A stretch of 64,000 nt of DNA, taken from contig WFMF01000285.1 in the NCBI GenBank assembly GCA_011033025.1, positions 124,001-188,000 on the forward strand, given 5' to 3'. A model generated the notes under the pieces. It had not been told where the DNA came from and did no database searches. It worked only from the letters and a program-made list of their open reading frames with translations. This document shows positions 35,406 to 45,165 of the stretch, piece by piece (positions within the stretch are counted from its first letter, which is position 1; each line of letters begins with the position of its first letter). A program made the position numbers and the translations under genes. Source of the DNA: Beroe forskalii. Its lineage: Eukaryota; Ctenophora; Nuda; Beroida; Beroidae.

Positions 35406-37324
35406 GGTGTCAAGGGGATTATTTTTCGTATTTTGAGGTTATGTTCAATGATTTGAAATGGTGTCCTTTTAATGGCGACGAAGGTGACAGATACTACCTA
35501 AAACAGAAAATAGGGGACCTGGCGTATTCCTCATTGTATAATTTTAACATGTCTCGCTCCAACCTGTTAAATATACCTAAAGAGGAATATCGTGCCCTTA
35601 TTAATCTGTCGAAAAATAAGAACATTGTTATTCTTAAACCAGACAAGGGCTCTGGTATTGTTATTCTAAATAAAGAGGACTATATTGGGAAAATGAATGA
35701 CATTTTATCAGATAGGACTAAATTCAGGCTTACTAAGGAGCAAAATATTTACAAGATCTCGAGAACAATCGAATCACGTGTTCGCCGTTATCTGCGAGAT
35801 CAAGTGTTCAAACCAGGACACATCTCCGAGTCTGACTATAAAAAGATGTATCCTAACGGAAGTAATATTGGAATCATGTATGGTCTGCCGAAGGTTCACA
35901 AACAAGGTTGTCCCCTTCGACCAATTTGCTCAGCAATAGGAACATCGACCTATGAACTTGGTAAATTTGTAGCACAAATTATCAAGCCAGCCTCTGTCAA
36001 TGTTCATGGTACAGATTTACGAAATACTTTTGATTTTGTGTCCCAGATATCACAGATAGATGTTTCAGACAAATTTATGGTTAGTTATGATGTAAGGTCT
36101 TTGTTTACTAATGTTCCACTCACACGTACCGTAGATATCTGTATGGATAGGCTATATAGATCGTCCATTACTCCACCTGCTTTACCAGAACATGTTTTGC
36201 GTGAACTTATCCGATTGTGTGTGGTTAATAGTACCTTTGTTTTTGATGGTAAGGTTTACGAGCAACATGATGGCGTTGCCATGGGGAGTAGTTTAGGCCC
36301 TATCTTGGCTAATATTTGGATGGCTTATTTAGAGGAAGAATTTCTAACTAAGAGTGAATTATATCCTGATTTTTATAGGAGATATGTAGACGATACGTTT
36401 TGTTTATTTAACTCTGAGGAAAGAGCACAGCAATTTCTTAATTTTATAAATAGTATTGACCCCTCCACACAGTTTGATCTAGAATTAGAAAGTGGTAACA
36501 AACTGGGTTTCCTAGACACCTTGGTTCACCGGACATTGTCCGTGCCTTCCACTGAGGTTTCTACCAAAGTGAAAGCTACAGACCGAGGTTTGTTTTATGG
36601 ATTCGACAGTTTTGTTCCAATAGCCTACAAATTTAGCTTAATTAAATGTTTGATTTATAGAGTTTATTCCATTGCTACTACTTATGCTTGGTTTCATAAA
36701 GATTTAACTCATCTTACCAACAAGTTTAAAAGTAATGGCTTTCCTGCACATTTAATTCACAGATGTATTAATGAATTTTTAGATAAGAAATATAGTGATC
36801 CTCCTTCTCAAACTGATACAGTTAATAAGAAGTCTATTGTTTTAGTGTTACCCTTCTTAGGACAGTCCTCATATCACTTAGCTAAACAATTAAAGAAAAT
36901 AATAACTAAATTTTACCCGTGTGTTGAGCTTAAAGTTGTGTTTAAGAGAGGTCTTTCATTAGGTAATTTGTTTAAATTTAAAGATGTTCTACCATTTGAA
37001 TGTAAATCTGGAGTAATATATTACACTAAATGTAAAAAATGTGGGCCGAGTGCGGCTTATTTGGGTAAAACCAAAAACACAGTTTACGAAAGATTTTATG
37101 GTTCTAATGGTCATCTTAATGCTAGGACTAAGAATAGTGCCCTCCATTTGCACATATCCGAAACGGGTGATCCCGAGTGCGAATTTGACTTCAAGGACAC
37201 TGAAATCCTTGGAAGATGTTCTCACGATCTTCGGCTCCGCTATATGGAGAGTATTATGCTCAAGTTAGGTAGAAAACAGACACTTAATACGCAGGAGTGG
37301 TCGATTCCACTCAACATTTTCTAA
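35390..37324 (+). CDS. Penelope-like retroelement protein: reverse transcriptase plus GIY-YIG endonuclease
   Basis: A 644-aa frame. The N-terminal conserved block is ILKPDKGSGIVILNKEDYI (about 81-99). RT motifs follow: PLRPICSAIGTSTYELGKFV (175-194), the first catalytic Asp in VSYDVRSLFTNVP (231-243), GVAMGSSLGPILAN (295-308) and the catalytic YVDDTF (332-337). The C-terminal domain begins with SGVIYYTKCKKCG, a GIY variant with a CxxC pair, then AAYLGKTK and ERFYGSNGHLN, which form the Penelope-type GIY-YIG nuclease. This enzyme nicks DNA and primes reverse transcription at the target. The first eight residues are encoded by the inverted left arm, so the true N-terminus is probably truncated. 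The frame has no stops or shifts, so the copy is young. Confidence 0.95.
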   Translation: MTGEPRCQGDYFSYFEVMFNDLKWCPFNGDEGDRYYLKQKIGDLAYSSLYNFNMSRSNLLNIPKEEYRALINLSKNKNIVILKPDKGSGIVILNKEDYIGKMNDILSDRTKFRLTKEQNIYKISRTIESRVRRYLRDQVFKPGHISESDYKKMYPNGSNIGIMYGLPKVHKQGCPLRPICSAIGTSTYELGKFVAQIIKPASVNVHGTDLRNTFDFVSQISQIDVSDKFMVSYDVRSLFTNVPLTRTVDICMDRLYRSSITPPALPEHVLRELIRLCVVNSTFVFDGKVYEQHDGVAMGSSLGPILANIWMAYLEEEFLTKSELYPDFYRRYVDDTFCLFNSEERAQQFLNFINSIDPSTQFDLELESGNKLGFLDTLVHRTLSVPSTEVSTKVKATDRGLFYGFDSFVPIAYKFSLIKCLIYRVYSIATTYAWFHKDLTHLTNKFKSNGFPAHLIHRCINEFLDKKYSDPPSQTDTVNKKSIVLVLPFLGQSSYHLAKQLKKIITKFYPCVELKVVFKRGLSLGNLFKFKDVLPFECKSGVIYYTKCKKCGPSAAYLGKTKNTVYERFYGSNGHLNARTKNSALHLHISETGDPECEFDFKDTEILGRCSHDLRLRYMESIMLKLGRKQTLNTQEWSIPLNIF

Positions 37325-37663
37325 GTATTGCTTTGTATTAAATGCATTGATTTTGTATCGGTTTTTAACACTTTATCTGTACAATATCATCAGTGATTAG
37401 ACTTTGATAGTAATTTATTAATTTCTGTTGGTTTGCTACGTAGTATGACATATTTTGTGGTTTTCAGTGTGTAACGCCGTCTAGTTTAAATTTACCAGTT
37501 TCAAGATAATGTTTGTGTGCTTGTAGGCTATAAAGTATTATATACTTATATATTCGCTTGCTAGCATTGTATAATAAATAATCAATATTCAGGTTGAAAA
37601 TGACATAAAGCATATGTCGAAATATTCCTAATATGACGGCTTTTTATTTTGTTTTCAAGTTTA

Positions 37664-38500
37664 CATTTATATGATTAGAAAGTCAAACCAAACCAAACTC
37701 TGGCCGCAAACATATGCTTACAATTGTTACACGCATACGTGTATTATAGGCTTACAATTGTTACACGTTTGTTCCACTTTTTCCAGAAACTATGTTCCAC
37801 TTCTCCAAACGTTTCCAACGTGACGTACGGATGAAATATCATCAGATACACTCTCTAGAACATCTGTAGCAACAATTTGGGTACCTATGACCCACTCTAA
37901 ACCCTTAAAATTGCTTGAAAAAGCGGTATTTTTGAGTATGATAATAGGTGGTCTTGGCGGCTATGTAGCGTCACCATGGCGGCTAATCAACCCTAAAAAC
38001 TTATCAAAACTATTGATTCAATCCCACTACAACATATTTGCATCATCAGAACTTCAATCCTGACTGAACTCTGGTCCCTGGTATATGCTTACAATTGTTA
38101 CACGTATACGCGTGTATGCTTACAATTGTTACAATTTGTTCCACTTTTGGGGAAAGATCATATGTTCGCGGAATCATCGTCTGTTAACGTCGGCCGCGAT
38201 GACATTTTAAAATATCGACATTATTTTGTTAGTCGTGAGTGTGACAAATTTGCCGCTGCGCGCGTGTGGTTTGACCGTCGGATGAACGGAAGACGGCTGA
38301 TTTAAACACAATATTTTGGAATCTAGAAGATCGAATGGCAAATAATAGTGGTTCAATTTTCAAAAGATTATTCAACTCAAATATATGGTGTCATACTAGG
38401 GAGTTGGGGGTGTCATACGAGGGAGTGAGGGGGTGTTATTCTCCGTTTTGTGTGGAAATTGAAAACGGAAGATAGTTTTCCGTTCCAACTTTCATAGTCG
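37664..38500. other. Spacer with dispersed CTTACAATTGTTACACG motifs
   Basis: The 17-bp motif occurs at about 37718, 37750, 38088 and 38114, the first and third near CATACGTGT or TATACGCGTGTA. A short GGGAGT-rich duplication lies near 38398-38430. No gene was seen. Confidence 0.5.
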
Positions 38501-38530
38501 TGTAATGGCTTAGTGTCATCAGCCAATGCA

Positions 38531-38768
38531 GTTATTTAGATGAGGCAACTTTATTGATCATGTCTATCACGTAAAGAATGAGGAATATGGGACCAAGAAC
38601 AGTTCCTTGGGGAACACCACTATCAACATTCACGAATTCAGACTTTTTGCCTTCGACAACCACGGCCTGACGTCTGTTGGTGAGGAATTCCTCCTCGGCA
38701 ACTTGCCTTTGACTCTTTTCAGGCAGGAATCAGTGGCCTTCTTTGTCGAAGGCTTTGCTACAATTAAG
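38531..38768 (-). pseudogene. LINE reverse transcriptase remnant
   Basis: The minus-strand translation shows SKAFDKEGH and then NVDSGVPQGTVLGPIFLI, the core of a non-LTR reverse transcriptase, with an in-frame stop between. The YxDD motif is absent. This is a small dead fragment upstream of the CAMSAP-like exons and unrelated in position to the LINE at 28.1-29.2 kb. Confidence 0.75.
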
Positions 38769-38865
38769 ATAATTCATATCCCCTCCATTTTGTCAATCAA
38801 CTAGTATAGATAGACTTATTTCGATTTATAGAATGTTCCAACTTTCAGAATTTCATCTCTTGCAG

Positions 38866-40601
38866 GGAAACGCAGTGTGGCGAGACATCATCGCTTTACT
38901 GGTTTCCTGTGAAGCCTATAGATGTGCTTCCTTCGCCATCTTCGGAGGACCGGCCCCCTCAAACCATTGGCAAGTTATTCAGGTATTGAGTATTCACAAT
39001 TTATCTCCTATTGAGCTGTTCCCAGTGTTATCATATTGTGATTAATATTATTGATCTCACTGAGTTATCATTCTTCCAAACAATTTTCTCAAATCTGAGA
39101 AATTGGTTGAATCCGTGGCTTCGCTTCAAGGTTTTTCCAAAAAAGTAAGGACTTTTAAGGATTAATGATAACTGCCAATTTCCGTTTTTCAGCATCTCTT
39201 CAATACTTCAATAGATGCTGAGATACGGAACTTGGCAGTTATCAACCATCCTTATTTCTCTTCATCGCGTGGTATTGTAGGGCAATGAACAAACCATCGT
39301 ATTCATCACGTGATATTATGTACATTTAACAAACCTTCCTAGACGCTATCAAGACACGGGTTGTACGCCGTTACAGAGGATGGAAGTGGAGTGGTTCACA
39401 GTGCCCTGATAACAGCAAACCCCTTCAACCAGGTATTACACCGAGTGTTTCGAGCAATTTCCTCAACCAGGTACTCCACTGAGTGTTTCTACCAATTTCC
39501 TCAACCGCACAATGTGCTTCTATAGGCCCAGCTACCAATCCAGGCATCCAATGAAACCTTTCATTAGCAAGCGACTGGTTACCATATCTCAATAAATCCG
39601 GTTTCGGTTGGCTAAAAATGCCCAGTTAACCGATATTTCAGTTTCGGTTCGGTTAACCGACCGTTTCTCTAAAATAAAATCAGAATATTCGTTCAAGGTT
39701 CGGTAACCGGTCGTTTCCTACCTCTCCTGTACCTTTGCTCTAATGTAGTAATGCTCGTGTCCTCTTATTCATGATTCCTAACCCAGGGAAGCCACTTAGC
39801 GGTTATTGACTGTCTGATGCAAGGCTACGCTTACAAGCTGGTCACCATACCTCGAGTTGTCGCCGTAGTCAGGTAGGACCAACTGGTCAAATACTTACTA
39901 GCAGAATATTCCTTTTTATCGATCTGAATTCTAACTTTGACCCTATGAAATTTGATGAAGGAAATATAATAATTAAGTGGAAACTATTTAACTCAAAAAA
40001 ACCAGTTCTATGTATTTTCACTCTGTCATTTCCTATCGTAATCCAGGAATATCGGTGCGTTCAATGCTTCTCAAGAACTCCCCTTTGATTTGGAAGACTC
40101 CCTAGTCTTATGGATCAACAAGGTAAACTAGCCTAACAATCAATGCAGACTGGAGCAAACTAAGATATTTCTCAATCCACAATCTTCTCAACTATTATTT
40201 TCCTCATTTATTCAGGCTTAAGTCAGGTTTAAGTCCGGTTTAAGTAGGGTTTAAGTCAGGTTTAAACTTCAGGTTTGAGGTTTAAGTCAGGTTAAAGTCA
40301 ATAGTCATTTAAGACATTTATTCGGGTTTAAGTTATCAAAGTCATTTTATTCAGGTTTGTCGCAAAGTGAGCAGTGATCTGAACGCCGCGATGGAGTCTA
40401 AGAAGGGAGATCTAAAGCTGGGTCTGGTTCACCCTACCAGCACGCCAATCGCTCCTGCTATACCACGTGAGATACTTATCAATCACACATACCAATCACG
40501 CTCAGCAATCACGCTCATCAATCACATTGTGTCAACCACACAATGTCAATAAGAGCCTTGGCTCTCGCTATCCCTCCATGATATTCCGACCGGAATATCA
40601 G
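38866..40601 (+). CDS. CAMSAP/Patronin-like gene, 5' exons (N-terminal region before/into CH domain), partial
   Basis: Exons 38866-38982, 39343-39432, 39787-39872, 40047-40122 and 40355-40466 join in phase. A less certain exon lies at 40554-40601. The protein reads WRDIIALLVSCEAYRCASF, then HGLYAVTEDGSG, GSHLAVIDCLMQGYAYKLVTIPRVVAVV and ASQELPFDLEDSLVLWINKV. The LPFDLEDSLVLWINK block and the preceding spacing are hallmarks of the CAMSAP N-terminal/CH region; these proteins bind and stabilise microtubule minus ends. No start codon was identified: exons before 38866 are missing or unrecognised, and a LINE remnant sits there. The downstream CH half (the part with a conserved SPYFPLLEDL-like block in the family) was not found. 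A tRNA-derived SINE and the inverted 41.1-43.2 kb block follow. The CKK-encoding half of a CAMSAP gene is on the other strand at 55.8-59.6 kb. This could be a split gene or an isolated fragment. Confidence 0.8.
39593..39712. repeat. GGTTTCGGTT/AACCGA-type degenerate repeat in CAMSAP intron
   Basis: Degenerate copies of the hexamers CGGTTT and CGGTTA. The same motif family fills PI4K intron 2 (62165-62405). Confidence 0.6.
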
Positions 40602-40629
40602 GTAAGATCGCGGAATCCCAGGAGTGCTC

Positions 40630-40880
40630 TTGGCCAGGTAGCGCAGTGGTTTAGGGTGTCGTGCTTCCAATCGAGAGGTTGGTGGTTCGATTCCCGGCCG
40701 TGCCTATCGTGCTAAGGGTGAGAACTCTCACCTAAGCAGCCACACGGTTCACTCAGCCGAGCGTACAGGAAACTGTACGGGAGGGTTAAATGAGGAGCTG
40801 CCCATTGCAGCGAAGTCTCGGGCGACGAAAGTATGGATTACACTTCCTTAACCGTCACTGGCTTAATTACACTTGAATCC
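40630..40880 (+). mobile_element. tRNA-derived SINE
   Basis: The head has a Pol III A box (GTAGCGCAGTGG at 40639-40650) and B box (GGTTCGATTCC at 40684-40694) with tRNA-like spacing, ending CGGCCGTGCC. The acceptor arm does not pair well, so a functional tRNA is unlikely. The head is followed by a non-tRNA body with ACTCTCACCTAAGCAGCC and CAGCGAAGTCTCGGGCGACG. It lies directly after the last recognised CAMSAP-like exon. Confidence 0.75.
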
Positions 40881-41092
40881 GTCGATTCCTGTCATTGGCT
40901 GTTGGAATAGCTGTTGGAATAGAAGTAAAACCATCTAAATTAAAAAAGCACCGGGCATAGTGCCAGGTAATACCATTACACCAACCATAGCAGCCTGACG
41001 TGCCCCTCTTCCTCTCTTCCCTCATTACAGCCCCCTTGTTTATTTGAAACTGAGGAGTAACGTGCCTCTCTTCCCTCGTCTATTTGAAACTG

Positions 41093-43170
41093 TCCGCAAG
41101 CCATGTAACATCACCAAGCACTACTATTCACTTCAAAAGATGGTGCAACTGACAGATTGCAAATACAAAAAAATATGAAATTTCCAATCCAGTTATGAAT
41201 GGCATTGTGGAAATTTTCAAAACTAATGCTTGTAAACTGAAGGTTCATTGTGTTTTTGATAAGTTTAGAGAAACTTACATCAACTGAGACCAAGTTATTC
41301 GAAGGGAAGGCCAAGGGACTTGGTGACTTACAACTTACAGGGGCCAGGGCCACAGGGCAAAATTAACTATCAATTCAATATATGACATTGGATCCTCTGA
41401 TAATGATTTCAACTGTAATCGGGGAAATCTCGGAAGAGAATGAAATAATATAAATATAATCTGAGAAAGCACTAGAGGTGCATCACCAATAGTGTATCAC
41501 AATTTCACAACGCATCATCAATATAATTTAAGTTTAAAAAGTAAAATAAAAATATATTAAAGTCCTGATCATTACAAATTAACCAAGTGTTCAAAAAAAC
41601 AATCTCTGTCATTAAAAAACCCCAATAAGAAATGAAAAGGCCAAAAACGGTCAGATTTGCATGAACATAAGAACAAGAAAAACCAGCATAAACTGTAATC
41701 TGTATGCTAACTCACTAAATACAAATTCGATACAACATTATTTTGTCAGACATGTAATATAATTGGTCTGACAATGTCATGTTATTTATTTGACAATGTA
41801 TCAGAGTATCAGACAATGTGAATCAAATTTGGTCATAATTTGCTTAACACGTATATTCATGATATCGAATATCGAGTTTTAGCTTTCTCAACACGTACGT
41901 ATAGTCATATACCCCTATTCGCGTTGCGTAGCGCCCTTCCCCAGGGCTAAAGATCAGAAGCGCCGTGCCGCCGTGATTGAAAATTTTTTGAATTTGACCG
42001 AAAATAAGCTTGTAATTGTCCACGTCCGCGTCCGTTGACATCACATCCACTGACGCAGCCGGTGCGCGGCGTTATTTGCATTTGGAAGGATCTTCCCCTA
42101 ATCAGTTGCTAAACACGTATATCCCTGTCTGCGTTGCGCGGCGCGCTTCCTCAGGGTAGCGCGGCGCGCGTACGCACACCAATGCGGGCTTAGGAACCTA
42201 ATCAGAGGCTAGGCGTAGCGCTTGCCGCGCTGCGCACTCCGTGCACAAACATTTCACATTTTTCAAAACTCTAGCTATCAATAATTACTCCATGTTACGG
42301 AGCCTTATTTTGCGCGCGCGCAAGCGCGCCTCTAGCTCTTCAGAGAAGTTTGTGACTTTTCTACGAAAAGCGCGCGCAAGCGCGAACAAACAGGGACACG
42401 TAACATGTGGTAACCACTGTGCAATTTTGCATTTTCGTGCGCAAAGCGAGTTGCTTAATTTTTATTTTATTTTTTACTTTCATAGATAAATTCAATCCCA
42501 TTCAATTAAATAACATTGAATCTGTGCTCCAGTTCCGCCAAGGAATTGTTTTTCTCATTTTTGAAAGATGTCCACTGTGGATAGTTATCACTATGGTTAG
42601 TCCTTGATGGGAAGCCCTAGCAATAGATTTAAAATTTGACTTGGTGCTTACCCTCAGCACATTCGACCCTTGTCTGGCGATTCGACCCAGCAGCTTCATT
42701 ATATACCCAGGAAAGATATGTTGATTTGGTGCTGTGAAATGCTATAATTGAATTGAATTGAATTTACAATTTCAAACTCATATTTTTGCAATTCCAGTTA
42801 ATCTTATTGTTATCAAAAGTAATCTTTTCAATATTCAGTCATTCTATAATTATTATCTTTTAATTGTTGGCTGTTGACAGACCCTTTAGAGAATCAGCAC
42901 TGCTGACACCAGCTGATTTGCAGGTGGTGTCAGTTTGCCCTAACCAGGGCCCTGGTATCGACACCCCTGGTTAGGGGAAGTGTCAGTGGGTCATACATTG
43001 TATAACAATCTTCTACCAAAGGTTATCAAAGGTCCTAAGTGCACAATTTCAATGAAAATTTAGGTGAGATTGAGATAAAGTGGTCATTCATGGGTTGTGT
43101 GGCTGTTGTCAGGCATTGCCTGACCCCCTCACGGGATGTCAGACAACTTTGCAGTGTCTTACAGAGAATT
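41093..43170. repeat. Inverted duplication block, right copy
   Basis: The reverse complement of 1-1218, running from the 5' UTR side (GTTACATGGCTTGCGGA complement at 41093-41109) to the window-left end at 43170. It is longer because of insertions at about 41402-41715, 42200-42520 (including a 129-bp GC-rich element) and 42725-43030. It contains the duplicated upstream flank of the dehydrogenase gene, including the candidate 3' splice site, but none of its coding sequence. Confidence 0.85.
42285..42413. mobile_element. 129-bp GC-rich MITE copy
   Basis: The ends TTACTCCATGTTACGG and the inverted ACGTAACATGTGGTAA enclose GCGCGCGC-rich sequence. It is the reverse complement of the 101-bp element at 54499-54599 apart from a short indel. 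No target duplication is visible here. Confidence 0.7.
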
Positions 43171-43175
43171 TATAC

Positions 43176-43380
43176 CTTGCCACTCTCATTTTGTTTTGCT
43201 AGAATCTCAGGAATGTTTTTTGCACCTTTAAAAATCTTTTGACTTCTTGATCTCCAACATGATCTTTTATGTTGTTGAACAGCAAGATCCAAATGAGACT
43301 GCTTGGGTGATGGGTAACCAACTGGCCATTCACTCATCCTATTTCTGATTAAATTGACAAAGAAATCCCCACTCTTCACA
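43176..43380 (-). CDS. Candidate exon of an unrecognised gene
   Basis: The minus-strand segment runs from a 3' splice site (TTGTAG just above 43380) to a 5' splice site (GTATAA at 43175). One frame is open throughout: VKSGDFFVNLIRNRMSEWPV, then YPSPKQSHLDLAVQQHKRSC and FKGAKNIPEILAKQNESGK. The composition is protein-like, but no family was recognised. It abuts the end of the inverted duplication block. By symmetry, a sister exon could lie just left of this window, upstream of the dehydrogenase gene. Confidence 0.4.
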
Positions 43381-43867
43381 CTACAACACTTTTATTATTG
43401 ATATGCAGGCATGTGATAGCCCTTTATGAAGTTTGGCACTAAGTGCTGTCACCCAAAGTTAGTATGATCAGGATAAAGCACTGTCAAGTGCAGTGACCAC
43501 CTGCCTGAATAAAACTGAATTGAGGTCTTCAGTGCTCAGTGCTGACTCCAAACATCAAGAAATTAAGAAGCCCATTTGGTGAAGAGGTTTAACCATGAAG
43601 AATCTATGGTTTTGGGTTACTTGAGTAATTTCAATTGATATGAATTAAAGATATGAAGTGGCATACATCATGATCCCAGTGGAATAATATGGGGAATATA
43701 GGAATTAAATTCCCAGTCAAATTTCTAAATAAGAAATCGAAAAAAAGCTTAAATTCGAACGAAATAAGCTTTTCTGGACACATTCTGTAATTAATGGACT
43801 CAAAATTATGAAATTTATAGAGCTGAATACCATAATCGATCATTCCCGGTGCCTAATCCGAATCCAG

Positions 43868-43962
43868 CAGCTGCATTCCCACCGCATTCCCAAACCAGCC
43901 ATCACATTCCCAAACCAGCCACCGCATTCCCAAACCAGCCACCGCATTCCCAAACCAGCCGC
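43868..43962. repeat. 20-bp tandem repeat, about 4 copies
   Basis: The unit ACCGCATTCCCAAACCAGCC is repeated with few changes. The surrounding 43.4-45.16 kb holds no recognised gene. Confidence 0.85.
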
Positions 43963-45165
43963 GATATTTCCTTGTGTTTGACTTTGGTCAAACTTTCTTA
44001 GTGAAAACTATTTAAATGGTCATCATAAACATTTTAAGATAATAACCATATTCAATGAAAAACATTGTTGCACTTTTCTATTGTTTCTCTAGCTAGCAAT
44101 CGAACTTATTTTTTCTAAATTTCGGTAATTTCAGTGAAAACATGACAAAACCAGCTGGTGTTCACCTCGAGCTAAAAAGCCTCTTTTTACTCTTGGTTAC
44201 AGATTCCCAGCCACTTTTAAAAATTATTCCACTGGGATCATGATATTGTTTTGTTTTCCTATATATACAGTCTCCTTTTACTTGATGATGCTTCCCCTGA
44301 AAGTCTGGTTTTAACTTATCCAACACAAGCACCAATCATCACTCAACTTCCTGTTTCATTCTAAATGAAACCATGTCTCATGTATCTCTTGAGGGCTAGG
44401 CTCTGTCCAATAAGCTAGCTTAACCCTAATCATTGGATGATTTGAATATATTATCATTGGATTTTGGTTTTAATTTTAAAGTTTGGCAACATCAGGCCTC
44501 CCAGTGAATCAGCCAGATAAAATTAGGTGGCAGGTACATAACCAACTCTTACTGGCTTAAACTAAACCCCAGCCTACCAGACCCATGTGTTCCAGGACTT
44601 TCTTTCAGCTCAGCATATCACTGGTTACAATTCTCTGGTATCAGTTATATTGTGCACTGTCAAAGCTATATTTGTTAATTTTGTTTTCGTGGCACAGCTG
44701 TGCATTGAAATAAGTTGATGTGCCACAATAATATAAAAGTTTAAATTATTATTATTATTATTATTGTTTAAACATCAATCTCTTAAGTATCAATGGTTGT
44801 TTTTGGTCATTGTAAGGGATATAGACAAGATCCACAATCTTATAACTATCTGGGGGAAAGTGGTGCTTTATAGTGAGTGGGTTGCAATTATTGATAAGAT
44901 TGGTTTTTCTTTCAATGACCAATTACATAAAACATTTCGATGAACTTGATTGCTTATAGCATTGAAGCTGAGGGAGACCCCATTGTGAAACAGTAAAACA
45001 GCAAATTTTGATTCAAATCAGAACTCCTTTGCACCACAACCTTTACATGAAACAAACATTCATATTAAAATGTTACTGCCTGAGTTATACAGTGAGAGCT
45101 TTATCAATTTATGTCTCTTTCTAGTGTTTATGGTTTATCTGCTTTAGTATTATGCTGCATCTGGG

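Larger units (their letters stand above)
34271..37663. mobile_element. Penelope-like element: full copy plus head-to-head inverted 3' copy
   Basis: The right, plus-strand copy runs from about 35415 to 37663. The left part, 34271-35414, is the reverse complement of 36513-37663, covering the last third of the ORF and the 3' flank. Both outer ends stop at the same 3' boundary (CAAGTTTA at 37656-37663, TAAACTTG at 34271-34278). The two pieces join in an ORF-internal position (GGTGTCAAGG at 35405-35414). Terminal partial copies, often inverted, are known for Penelope-like elements. The arms are nearly identical, implying a recent origin. No clear target-site duplication was seen. Confidence 0.93.

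Noticed and set aside
40631-40704. Functional tRNA gene
   Set aside because: A and B boxes are present, but the acceptor ends do not pair and a SINE-like body follows directly.
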